A stretch of 64,000 nucleotides of DNA, from NCBI GenBank assembly GCA_029449235.1, contig JANATG010000013.1, forward strand, positions 682,001-746,000, in the 5' to 3' direction. Each line of letters starts with the position of its first letter. Position 1 is the stretch's first letter. Shown here in pieces: positions 21,240-32,317 of the stretch. This DNA is from Linnemannia schmuckeri (Eukaryota; Mortierellomycota; Mortierellomycetes; Mortierellales; Mortierellaceae). The translations under genes and the position numbers were made by a program. The notes beneath the pieces were generated by a model that ran no database searches, had not been told where the DNA came from, and saw nothing but the letters and a program-made list of their open reading frames with translations.

Positions 21240-24200
21240 TTATTATTGTTATTGTCGAATGTGGTTGGACAGTTGAGATGACGAATATGTGAGATGAACA
21301 AGACAGAAAGAGGAGAAAGGTCAGTAAAAGAGGAGAGGCGTGATTGAGAGAAGGCGCTGTTGCTGGTATGAGATGATGTCAAGGGAACCAAAGCAGCAGA
21401 AAGAAAGGAAGGGCGTCGTCGATCTGCAGGGGGTTGCAAGGACAAATGAGCGAGTGAATGTGGAAAAGAAAAGGAAGGAGGGAGTGACAAAGGGAAATAA
21501 AATAAAATAAAAAAGAGAAAAAAGCGGGAGCGGAGGGGATGTCCACAGGGCAAAGAAGAGACGACTGAACGAACGAACAGTGAGAGGGACAGAGGAACAA
21601 AGTGGGAGGGAGATGGAATAGGAGAGTGAAGGGAATAGACAAACAAAAGCAGAGGCATCCACACAACACAAATATTGCAAAAGACAAACCCGACTGATTG
21701 AGAAGGATTGGGTTGGATTACTTCCCACCAAGGTCATCGATAGGTGTCTTGGCTGTTGTTTGTTCCTTGCCTCACTCCTCTTTCTTCTATATCTTCTTTT
21801 TCACCCATCCCCCTCGTGCAACCACTTTACAACCATATCCATCTCGATGCAGTAGGTTTTTGACTGCAGGTTGGTGGCCAAAAAGAAAAAAAATTGGCTT
21901 CATGCCTGCATGGTATGCTGACAGCGGTTACTCACCCTTCCCGGACGGTCATGGGCGCAGGTGCAGTATGGATGGAAATGGGGCTCAGTGCAGACAATAG
22001 TCGAATCCGTCGATAATAGTCGTCGTCGCCGTCGTCTTGTGTATGCTGTTGTTGTTATGTCAAGTCAGCCTTCACTTTTTGGCTGCGCTGGTGTAAAGCT
22101 GTCGTTTTGTTGTTGTAGTTTGGAGGAGATGGAAGTGGAAAAAGAGTGTGTGAACAAGTGCGAGTAAGTGTGTAATGCAAGAAGAACGAGCTTGGAGGAT
22201 GGAAAAGAGTGAATGAAAAGTGAGCAAAAAGTTGATAAGAGTTGGTGGCCAAGAGATGGAAGCAGATGGATGGAAAGAAGACAACGGAGTCTTCAAAGGA
22301 AATAGGAGAAAAATATTTTGCCTTTGCCTTTAACGCTCATTAAGGGTTTCTTTAGTCAAAGATCCACCTGTTTGCACTGTCCACTAAAGGGACTGTCACC
22401 ACTTCCTGGAACCCCCTGCCAGTCCATCCCCTCCTATCCTTCTTTCCCTTCCTCTTCCGTATCCCGTATCATGGCTTGACTATCTCTATCCTCAATCGCG
22501 ATCATCCCAACGCCTTCCTCCGATACGATGCATAGTCGGTTAATTGACGAGGTATCTTCTCCTCTTTCACACCTCGCAATGTATCTGGAAAACAAAAATC
22601 GCCGATGATTGAGCTTTCGATTCTTGTGGAGAAAAAAAAATGCAAACAACTCCTCGACATAATTAACACGCTAGTACATCATCGATTCTGTAGACTCTTT
22701 TTTTTTTTCTTCAAGCTATGATGTTTTTAAAAAGTTGTTTACAGCTAGCAATCAACCTGCAAGAGGAAAAAAGGCCTGATGGTCGCAAACCCAAATGCAA
22801 AACAAAGAAATCTTTTTCTTTTTGTGTATCGTGGTTGTCGTTCTGGTAGGGAATAGTTCTCGAACTGTCGAAAAGAAAATGAATGACGGTGACTCCCTTT
22901 AAAAAAGGAAATAGGAAGCCAGAGACGAAGAGGAGTATCGTCGCTTTTGATTTGAACACATATCTCTGTCCAATTGGTTGCTTGGCGACAGACAATGGAT
23001 TATTTTGGGGGACGAGCAGGTCGTGCCTGTCGTCGTCATCTCAAAATTAGACAAAGGAAGAGAAGAGACAAGTTGATAACAGGACGCGCTTACTTCTGGA
23101 ACCCGTCTTTCTCCCTCAAAGCCAAGATAAGCCCTTTTTTTATCGTTGGAAGTTAAAGAGAGACACAGGCAGTCAATGCTTCGTTAGCATGTTTTTATTT
23201 ATTATTTTGGCATCGACATCGTCTTGTCAATGTGCTTGGACCCTTTCATTTTTTCCTATTTTTTTTTTGTATGATTGATTGCCCTGAATGATAAAATGCA
23301 CAGACAGACGGAAAGACGCGATAGGGATTGTCAATTGCTGGGCTGGGACATGTTCCAATGGCGTAATACCAATAAGTCACCTCTTTCCACTTCATTCACC
23401 CCACTATTTTTTTTTTTTTGGGATGTCATTACAAATGACAAACGTCTGTTTTTCCTTTCCTGGGGCTGGCCGCTATTAATTTGTCGTGGGTCGAAAACAC
23501 ATAATCCGCCCATGGTTGTCTTGGCTTGTCCTGTCCCATTATGCAGTTTGTTTTTTTCCTTTGGCTCAGACTCCCTTAGCTGAAGAACGATCACTTTTTG
23601 GTGTGTAGGTTGCACAAGAAAAAAAAAAACATCCATTTCTCTATGATTCTGTTCCTTAAATTCTTGCTTGTAAGAAAACAAAACGAGATAGAGAAAGAAA
23701 TAGAAAAGATAACCTCATGGACAGCCACTGGAGCCAGAATTGCCGGAATGAAAGGACGGACGGACGGACGGACAAACAAATACCATAAATATGTAACTTA
23801 CAAGACGATCATTGTTGTTGATGCAGTTGTTTACAGTACATTGTTGTTGTCGGTCTGGCTCTCAACAGGAGAATCCGGGGGCGTGCCCCCTCAACAAAAT
23901 AATAACATGTTTCCTTTCATTTCTCCTCTTCCTCCGATGGCCGATCGGTGGCCCCTATGTGTGTGGAGGCATGGATAAAATGTTGCCGGGCTGTTCTTGC
24001 CTCAGCCCCAAAATCGCACTTTTTTACTCTTCTTTACCCCGTTTATTTTCCGTCGTGAACATTCTTCTTTCTTCTTCTTTGCTATTCCTTTTCTATCGCT
24101 TTACATTGTCATTTCAATAATGCGCCATTCATCTCGTCTCTTTCTCCAAGTGGGACCGTTCTTCCTTTCCCCAGGTCGCGTTTCGGGTCAAGTTTTGGAG

Positions 24201-24960
24201 AGTGCCATTGGGCACTGATCACTAATTAAATGAACCCTTTCCGAATCCTTCCAAATCACCCTTAGATCACTCTCTTGGCCCCTTGATCACCTTGTCCGAA
24301 AATGTGGGACAGCCAGGACGAGTCAAGAATAAAAAATGACAACGTTACCTTCACTGCTCAACGCAACATTCGCTGAATGCATGCTTTGGCCACTTACCTT
24401 ACCCTTGGATGTGGACACCCCTTTCGTCCATCATCCACGAGCCCCTTTTACTTCTTTCATACTCTCATCCTTATCTCCTCCGACCCATAGTTGCGACACA
24501 CCCTCGATAGTATCTTCCCTCCAATAAGATACGCGTCCATATGATGGTGAGAATTGTAACACCCTTTCTTTTCTTGTCCAGTCACATCCAAGTCTCCTTT
24601 TTTTTTATTTTCTTCTCCCTGCAAATGATCATCAATGGAGTTTGCATCCACACACAGAAGACGTCTCCCCGAAATTCCATGCTGACCTAGCCTGTGAAAA
24701 AAAAAGAAGGGGGGCTGAGAGGGAGAGACTTTCATTCATTCACTCGTTCTTAGCGGAACCATACATCCACTCACATATTTTGATTTCCATTCTCTTTTGT
24801 CGCTTTTCCTTCTTTTTTACTTTTCTTTTCTTTATAGTTATATTTCTCTTTTTCTCTCACACACAGCTTTCTTTCGTACACCAGCAGACCACTGCCGGAA
24901 CACCAGTCCAGGAAGTGACAAGTCAACACCTCACAAAAAGACCAAAAACAAGAAGTGAAG
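21240..24960. other. Long intergenic region, no confident gene
   Basis: About 3.7 kb. The part to about 21700 is purine-rich on plus, i.e. a CT-rich leader for the minus gene. From about 24700 to 24950 the plus strand is CT-rich, the leader of the mannosyltransferase gene. An uninterrupted, non-repetitive minus-strand stretch at 22434-22590 (RYIARCERGEDTSSINRLC...) preceded by TTTTCCAG could be an exon of an unrecognised small gene; I could not build a model around it. Confidence 0.5.
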
Positions 24961-27900
24961 ATGTCGTTTGGTGGATACAACCCAGGAAGGCAGCAGCAGA
25001 AAGAGCTACCATTCTCGAACACAGGCGGCGGAGGAGTAGCTCCTCACTCTCCCTCAACTCAAGGATCGACGAGCATGCGGTCAAGGTCTAACAGCTTTTC
25101 CTCCAACCTAGCCCAACAACAGCAACAACATGGATCACCGTACTCGTCACAGCCACCATCACCCACAGCTCGCGAAGGCTTTTACAGTAGCATCGGATTA
25201 AACATTCACACGACCGGGTATGGCTCTGGAGGATACAACAATACCAATAATGCAGGCTATGGATCCGTTCCCAGCTCTCCAATCTCGATGGCACCCAACC
25301 CAGCAGCAGCATTGCCAGGAGGAGGAGGATTAGAGGCATCGACACCAACACCTACAGCACTTCTTCAACAACAATCGCATCAACTGCCAGCTTACAGTCG
25401 TCGTAGTGAAGGTGCTGGAAGTGGTGTGGACGATGGAGGGTATAGTAGTGGGTACGACTCTCCCTCTGGCATTTCGACATCTGTGCCTTATTCCTTCAAT
25501 GCCAACGGACTCCATCGCTCTCATCTACAGCACCTCCAGCAACAACAGCATCAACAACAGCAACAACATATCGCCACATATCAACAGCAAACAACCACGT
25601 CCATGACTCGTCAATCGACTCAGCGATACTACCCACGCACTCACAGCAGGAACCTCAGCAACGTATCCGAGACCTCTTTGAACATCGACACAGGTGCCGA
25701 TACCACGCTCTACTCCCCAGGACCGGCATCCCTCTCTAGCGCTAGCTCTTCGCGTCGCGGCAGTTTCTCTGATGCAAATGGTGCTACTACCACCAGTAAG
25801 GGCACAGGATTCTTTGCGCGCCAGAGAACACACCGCCCCTCGACCGCGGGCGCGGTCTCGGACTCGGATGATGATTTCGATATTAACCTCGGGAACAAGA
25901 GCAGCCTCCGTCGACACCGCCAAAAGCGAATGACCAAGAAATCAACCTGTAACAGGAATCTCCTCGGTGCTGTTGGAGGCATGGGCGGTGGAGAATCTGG
26001 CAGTAGGATGGGCGATATCTTGAACGACTGGGATATGCTATTACCGAGTGGTGATCCCTATGAGGATGTGGATGAAGACGAGGACGATGATGGGATGAAC
26101 GAGAATGAGCGGTGGAAGAAGAAGCAGTTGGTGAGACGTGGGTGGGAGAGCAAGCGTGGACAGTGGATTATATTGGGTTTAATTGTTACTGTCGCGGTGT
26201 TTGTCAGGATCTGGAAGCTGGCTATCCCTGCTGCTGTCGTGTAAGTTCCTCTTCTTTGACACAGTGCACAGACAATATACATAATTCAAGGGGGAGTGCA
26301 AAATGATGAAATTAACCACGCGGCATGTTTACGTTCACATACACACAGGTCAGAAGAACAACACCTAGGAGGATACATCCGCGACTATCTTCAGGGCAGC
26401 TTTGTGGTCGACGTTCACCCCCCACTTGGAAAGATGCTCTTCTCCCTCGTCGCCTACCTACTCGGATACGACGGAAAATTCGACTTTATGTCCGGAAAGT
26501 ATGTCGCTCATATCATTCTATACAGTCAAGCTGCACCATGATTCTTACTTGCTCTCGTTTGGTGTCGGTTTTCTGACCAACTTTTGATCTTTTTTCGTTC
26601 TTCAGAATGTATCCACGCAATGTCCCTTTTATCGGTATGCGCATGTTTGCGGCAGCCTGTGGAGTGGGACTAATCCCCATCTCTTACCTCACCATCAAGC
26701 GGTCAGGGCACTCGACCCAAGCTGCCATCACCTGCGCCATCCTAGTCACATTCGGTAAGTGAGCATTCCTTGTCCGCATTCACTCTCGAAATGTGCTCGC
26801 TCACTCACACTCACAAATCCACTTTTTCCTTTGCTGCAGAGAATGCGCTGATAACGCAAAACAGGTTCATGACACTGGATGCGCCAATGATGCTCTTCAT
26901 GGGATACACCCTCCTTGCTTGGGTCAACTTTTACAACCACCGCAATCGTCCTTTTACGCCCGGATGGTGGACGTGGCTCCTCCAAACCGGTGTCGGCCTT
27001 TTCTTGGCCAGTAGGTAAAGGAGGACCCTTCTCTGGTTTGTCTGGCTGCTGAAAGATGGATACGGTGTATCCGAAAAGGTGTCAAAAACATTAATCTTGC
27101 TTGTTTTTTCATGTTCATTGACTTTATGTGTTGGAGGAATAGTGTGAAATGGGTAGGATCGTTCACGCTTGTCACGATCGGTCTCTGTATCCTAAAGTAC
27201 TTGCAAGAGTCTAGGAAGCACCTCTACCTCAGCACTGTAAGTTTCTGCTCTCTCCACTCTCTCCATCTTTGCTACTACCTCAATGCCATTCAAGCATAGA
27301 CTCACATTCATCCTCCACTTTACCATGTTTGTGTATATAGCGCGACTTTTCCAAGCAAATCACGGCACTCTCACTCTGCCTCCTAGTCCTTCCAGTGCTG
27401 CTATACATAGGTCTCTACGCAATCGACTTTCAACTCCTCTCGAAGTCAGGATTGGGCGACTCTTGGGTCAGCCCACAGTTTCGGATGACGTTGAAGGGGC
27501 ACGATGTCGAGCTTGTCATGGCCGGTATTTGTTCTTCTTCTTTGCTTTGACATCGCTACAGAACACTTCGTTTTTACTTGAGAATGTGACATGAGATACT
27601 AAGTGTATTTTTTATCGATTTTCTCTAGATATTGCGTGGCAGTCCAAAATTCATATCCGACATGCAAACTCCAATGGCAGATGGGTCCACTCGACCCCTG
27701 GTGAATACGCCCGCGACGGCACTATCGGTAAGCTGAGCTAAGCTAAGCTAAGTTAACCTAAGCTGCAGCAGGCTGTACTGAAAACAGCCAGTAACTCCTC
27801 GCCTTCAGTCTCAGTGTCACCATGCGTACACTACGAATCAAATCTCTCATTTTGCATAATTTTATCATGTGTGTCTCTAGATCAAGCGATCCAGCTAGTG

Positions 27901-30836
27901 GAATGGGACGATGACCTGACATGCTGGCAAGTTGAACCAGCAGACCTTACCACAAAAGACCGCCAATCCCAGAACTATATCGATCGTGCCAAGAACCCTA
28001 CCTCCACCAATATCCCTGCCTTCGAAGGCTACATCTACAACGGTGATCTTATAAGGCTCAAGCACTGCTACACAAAAGTCGCACTCTCAGCTCACACCCT
28101 GGAATCCATTGGATCGAACAAATCATTCATCCAAGAAGTCCGTGGTATCACATGGACACGCGAACCTTCTCAGGAGACCACTTGGAGAGTTGAACTTGTT
28201 GCTGAGGGTGCTGTCCCGGGGTTATGGGCACAGACAGCGAAGCAGCCGGCGAAGGAAGATGTAGAAGTGAAGGAGAAGTGGCATTCTATCAAGGGGTTCC
28301 GGTTGTTCAACGAGCAACGGGGCTGTTATTTGATGTCACATAAAGTGTATAGGACGACTTATTCTTCGTACCAGGAGGTTGGGTGTATCCGAGATGGTCG
28401 TCAGAAGGGGGATACTATCTTCGTTGTCGACCGCAATGTCAACCCTCATCGTAAGTCCGTCCTCCTCGTTCACCTTAGTTTTTACGCTTTTGGACATTGC
28501 TCAGGTATTTTTTTGAACGCGACCTAACCATGAGGTTACTTTCTCAATGACAATATCACCTAGTGCCGGCCAAGACCCCTTCACATTCGTACCAGCCCCT
28601 GAGTTTCCTTCAAAAGTTCATCGAGATCAACAAAATCATGTGGTGGTCCCACCATGACCTTGCCTCACCCCTCCACAACCACAGTGACTCTCACAAATCC
28701 CGCAAATCAGACGCTTCGCATCCATGGAGCTGGCTCTTCCTTGGTCGCGGACTGAACTACTACAGCAGCAAAGAAACCAACAACTACGTCTACCTCCTCG
28801 GGAACCCCGTCCTCTGGTGGGCCGCCTCCTCGACCGCCGTCCTCTACGTACTCGGTCGTCTCTGGTCTGTCTTGAGCTTCTTCCGCGGAAAATTTAAGAA
28901 TCAACAGTATTTGCCAAGGGCTAGGTTTGGGTTGACACCATTCTATACAATCGCCCCTGGGACTTTCTGTCTGGGTTGGATCACCCATTACGCACCCTAC
29001 TTCTTTATCTCCTCCTCTTCCCCCACAACCTTAGGCTCTCAACTCTACCTCCACAACTACCTCCCCGCCCTTTACTTCTCAATCCTCCTACTCATCTCCC
29101 GAATCGACCGCACGTGGCAATCCTGGTCCTCTCGCAAACTACGCTACACGACCGGCCTTCTCCTCATCCTTTTTGTCATCCTATCCTGGTACAGTTTATC
29201 CCCTCTCGCCTATGGGACCGACTTCTCATCCCAAAAAGCCTGTGAACAGGCGAGATCCTTTGGTGGATGGGAATTTGTGTGTCGACGACAAAACCTTCCA
29301 CTGGCACGGCCGCAGGATGCGATTGCAAGGATTGTTGTGGAACGGCGGGTGGATCACGAGGAGCATGAGGTGCAGGAAGAGTTGGAGAATAGTCAGTTCT
29401 ATTATCAGGCACCGCCGTCGGAAACTGTCACCTATTCAGTAGTCGAACGCCATAACCATGACCACGACCATGCTGGACACGATCACGACGGCGGAGTAGA
29501 AGAAGAAGAGGAAGAGCACGACCATAAAGGACCATTCAATGAAGACGAGCGCGAACACTACGACCACGAACACTTCCATCACCCTCCCGGACACCAACAC
29601 TCCGATGACCATGGACATTACCATCACGGTCACGGCCACGCCATTCACAATCCCGACTCCGAACACCATCACGACCACCATGATCAGGCTCAACAGGATC
29701 AGACTCAACAGGATTTGTCCCCTTCACCACCCTCCTCAGAAGCCCAAGCATCAGAGAGCGCTGAAGCTGACAAGAAGCAGCCCGCAAAACAAGAATACAT
29801 GGACAAGATGTTCGCCGCCGCCGCCCTGCAGGCCAACAATGCTCTCCTCCAACGGGAGAAACTGGTCGCCGAGAAGTTGGCACTTCAAGCTCGACAGCGC
29901 GAATTGGATGACCAGTTGAGGGGCCAGGAGGAAGAGAAGAAGCAACAACAGCAGCAAGAGCAAATGAAGCGAGAGCGAGAGGAACAGGAACGAGCAGCAG
30001 CAGCAGTAGCACATGAGGAGCGGATGCAGAAGGATAGAGAGGTACAAGAACAGGTCCGACGCGCTCAGAAGGAACGTGAGCGCGAACGACAAGCGCAGGA
30101 GGAGAAGGAGTTGCAGGCGCAAATGAAGCGAGAGCTAGAGGAACAGGGACGAGCAGCAGCAGCAGTAGCACATGAGGAGCGGGCACAGAAGGACAGGGAG
30201 GTGCAAGAACAGGTCCGACGCGCTCAGGAGGAACGTGAGCGCGAACGACAAGCGCAGGAGGAGAAGGAGTTGCAGGAGCGTTTGCAGCGCGAGGAGCAAT
30301 ATCGCTTGGAGCGTGAGGAGCATAAGCGTTTGCGGCGCGAGACCCAGGAGCAACGAGAGCGTCAACAACGCGTAGAACAAGAACGTCAGCAATGTGAAGA
30401 ACAAGAACGTCAGCAACATGAAGAACAAGAACGTCAGCAACATGAAGAACAAGAACGTCAACAACATGAAGAACAAGAACGTCAACAACGCGAAAACCAG
30501 GAGCAGAGAGACCGTGAGGAACGAAAGCGTCAACATCGCCAAGAGCAACAACGTCAACAACGTGAGGAACAACTTCGACGAGACCGCGCGACACAAGAAC
30601 TTCAACGACAGCAGCAGGAACGCGAAGAACTTGAACGCCAGGCAGCCGCAGAACAAGCCGCCGCCGCTGCTGCTTCAGTCCAGAAGGAGGAGGAGGAAGA
30701 GGACAAAGGGGAAGAGATGACACGACAGATGCTTGAGGATCAGGTCCGCATTCTTCAGGCACACATCGAAAACCATCACGCTCAGTCATTACATATGGCA
30801 ACACAACAACAACAGCTCCAACAGCAACCGCAGTAA
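24961..30836 (+). CDS. Protein O-mannosyltransferase (PMT family) with giant His-rich/coiled-coil tail
   Basis: Nine exons (24961..26240, 26349..26498, 26606..26754, 26840..27014, 27143..27236, 27341..27524, 27629..27727, 27881..28450, 28564..30836) encode about 1657 aa. PMTs transfer mannose from dolichyl-phosphate mannose to Ser/Thr in the ER. Residues 1-400 are a Gln/Ser/Gly-rich cytosolic extension. TM1 is at about 405-427, then the first lumenal loop with VSEEQHLGGY and DVHPPLGKML, FENALITQNRFMTLDAP, multiple TMs, a MIR-like lumenal domain from about 678 (SKIHIRHANSNGRWVHS), and the PMT C-terminal half (INKIMWWSHHDL, YLLGNPVLWW, YLPALYF) ending at SPLAYG. About 480 further residues follow in the same exon: a stretch with about 27 His (1197-1275) and a charged Gln/Glu coiled coil (about 1313-1620) with tandem repeats. 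Family PMTs usually end soon after the last TM. The first-loop acidic pair is Glu-Glu instead of Asp-Glu. Confidence 0.92.
29961..30278 (+). repeat. 159-bp tandem duplication within coding coiled coil
   Basis: Two copies (29961-30119, 30120-30278) of a 159-bp unit, 53 codons each, with a few substitutions (for example AGAAG versus AGGAG). Frame is kept. It lengthens the coiled-coil tail of the mannosyltransferase. Confidence 0.85.
30382..30495 (+). repeat. 24-bp tandem repeats encoding EEQERQQH units
   Basis: Consecutive 24-nt units give the 8-residue period EEQERQQH about four to five times. This is a perfect-length coiled-coil extension and probably variable between strains. Confidence 0.85.
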
Positions 30837-30982
30837 CAATCAGCATAATCAACCCATTTCGAATTTCTAAATATTGTCGTGAAAACTTTTTAATAGATGT
30901 AACAAACAAAACGATTTTAAGTAGTCGGTTGAAAAATGCGATGAAGGTGTGTGGGTGATATTCATGAATAGCTAAGGGGTTT

Positions 30983-32317
30983 CTACAGTGGCCGTTTGGG
31001 GTCGTTGAGAGCAGCGCCATGAGCAGGAGGCTGCTGGGAGGCAGCAACGACATGCTGATCGTATCCATAATCGTGCATCTGGTAGGCGTCCTGTTGGCTA
31101 TAGCCGCTCTGATCGTACTGTCCTCCTCGGTAATGGTCGTACTCCTGACCACCATATCCGCCATGTCCATGTCCGCTCTGTCCATGTCCATAGGCATCGT
31201 ACCCTCCATGGTGTCCGTGTCCGTAGCCATCATACTGGTCATATTGTCCATCGTACTGCGCATCGTAATGAGCATCATACCCTCCAACAACGCTTCCTTC
31301 GCCATATCCACCACGTCCGCCGCGTCCAACAACGGGGGGTGCGCTGGCGACAGGTGCTGGAGGCAAGGGGGGTGATGTGGGGCGAGTGGGCTTGGTCTCC
31401 CATTTATCCTCAAGGTGGGTAAAGTTGGCGAGGGCCGGAGAAGAGTCCAGGTCAAGGGGGGAACGACGACGGCGGCGGCGCTTCATCATCACCACGGCCA
31501 TAACGCCCGCAATGAAAGCCACTCCGATAATGCCGACCGAGATTCCGATCGCCGCAGTGTTAGGTCCGCTGCTGGTTTCCGAAGTGTTCTTGTCGCCGTT
31601 GAGAGAATCCTGAGAGTTGCTGGGATTACTAGGGTCCGATGAAGTTCCTGAAGGCTTGTTACCACCGCCATTACCACCTCCGTTGCCGCCATTGCCACCA
31701 GTTGTTGTAGGAGTAGGCTTGGCAGGATCGGTAGGTTGAGGGGGGTTATTGGTAGTCGTTCCAGGGACGGGTGGAGGGTTGGGTTTTCCGTTTCCAAGAT
31801 CGGTCGTAGTTCCAGGGGCGACAACACCCGTGTAAGGGAGGTTATATGCCTCAATGGTGGTACCCCACTCCATACAAGTCATCTGGTGCTTCTTAGGAGG
31901 CACACCCTTGGACCCTTTACCAGCCAAGAACTCGCATTTGGCGCAGGTCCAAAGGACCTGCTGCATGACGGCCGTGCAAGTGCATTTGGCATACTCTCTC
32001 TGAAGGACATATTCGGTGGGTTTTTCAATGTCGGCCGGTGTGAACGTTCCTCCACAGACACCAATAGCATTGGCAAAGGTCTGGCAGTCTCCACAGAAGC
32101 CCATCTCCAATGCAGCGAGGGCTCTTCCTCCGGCGGTCGAGGGGGAGAGGATGGCGAGGAAGGAGTTAAAGATAACGACGGAGCAAAGTAATGACCAGGC
32201 CATTGAGCGAGTTGTAGAGCGTGATGATGTGGACTGTGAGGAGGAGGACGAGGATTGAAATGAGGCGGAGAGGGAGGTGGTTCGAGAGACGTGGGACGCT
32301 GCTGTGAAGAGACGCAT
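30983..32317 (-). CDS. Type I membrane protein with Cys-rich ectodomain and Tyr/Gly/His-rich tail
   Basis: A single-exon ORF of 444 aa on the minus strand. The ATG at 32317 gives a Ser-rich 38-residue lead before a clear signal peptide, AWSLLCSVVIFNSFLAIL; Met39 (32203) is an alternative start that fits a secretory signal better. The ectodomain has eight cysteines in about 90 residues (GFCGDC, KCTC, CAKC, MTC), then a Pro/Thr/Gly/Asn-rich stalk likely to be O-mannosylated. A single TM (IGISVGIIGVAFIAGVMAVVMM) is followed by a six-Arg stop-transfer. The cytosolic tail is rich in Tyr, Gly, His and Asp with YDGQYDQYDG-type repeats. The architecture resembles a wall-sensor or surface receptor but the family is not recognised. 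Its 3' end is 146 bp from the convergent mannosyltransferase gene. Confidence 0.8.
   Translation of the reverse strand: MRLFTAASHVSRTTSLSASFQSSSSSSQSTSSRSTTRSMAWSLLCSVVIFNSFLAILSPSTAGGRALAALEMGFCGDCQTFANAIGVCGGTFTPADIEKPTEYVLQREYAKCTCTAVMQQVLWTCAKCEFLAGKGSKGVPPKKHQMTCMEWGTTIEAYNLPYTGVVAPGTTTDLGNGKPNPPPVPGTTTNNPPQPTDPAKPTPTTTGGNGGNGGGNGGGNKPSGTSSDPSNPSNSQDSLNGDKNTSETSSGPNTAAIGISVGIIGVAFIAGVMAVVMMKRRRRRRSPLDLDSSPALANFTHLEDKWETKPTRPTSPPLPPAPVASAPPVVGRGGRGGYGEGSVVGGYDAHYDAQYDGQYDQYDGYGHGHHGGYDAYGHGQSGHGHGGYGGQEYDHYRGGQYDQSGYSQQDAYQMHDYGYDQHVVAASQQPPAHGAALNDPKRPL

Noticed and set aside
29536..31455. Minus-strand ORF of 639 codons opposite the mannosyltransferase tail
   Set aside because: It is the antisense of a repetitive coding region (CAG/GAG/CAC codons leave the opposite strand free of stops). 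The plus frame has the conserved PMT sequence continuous with it.
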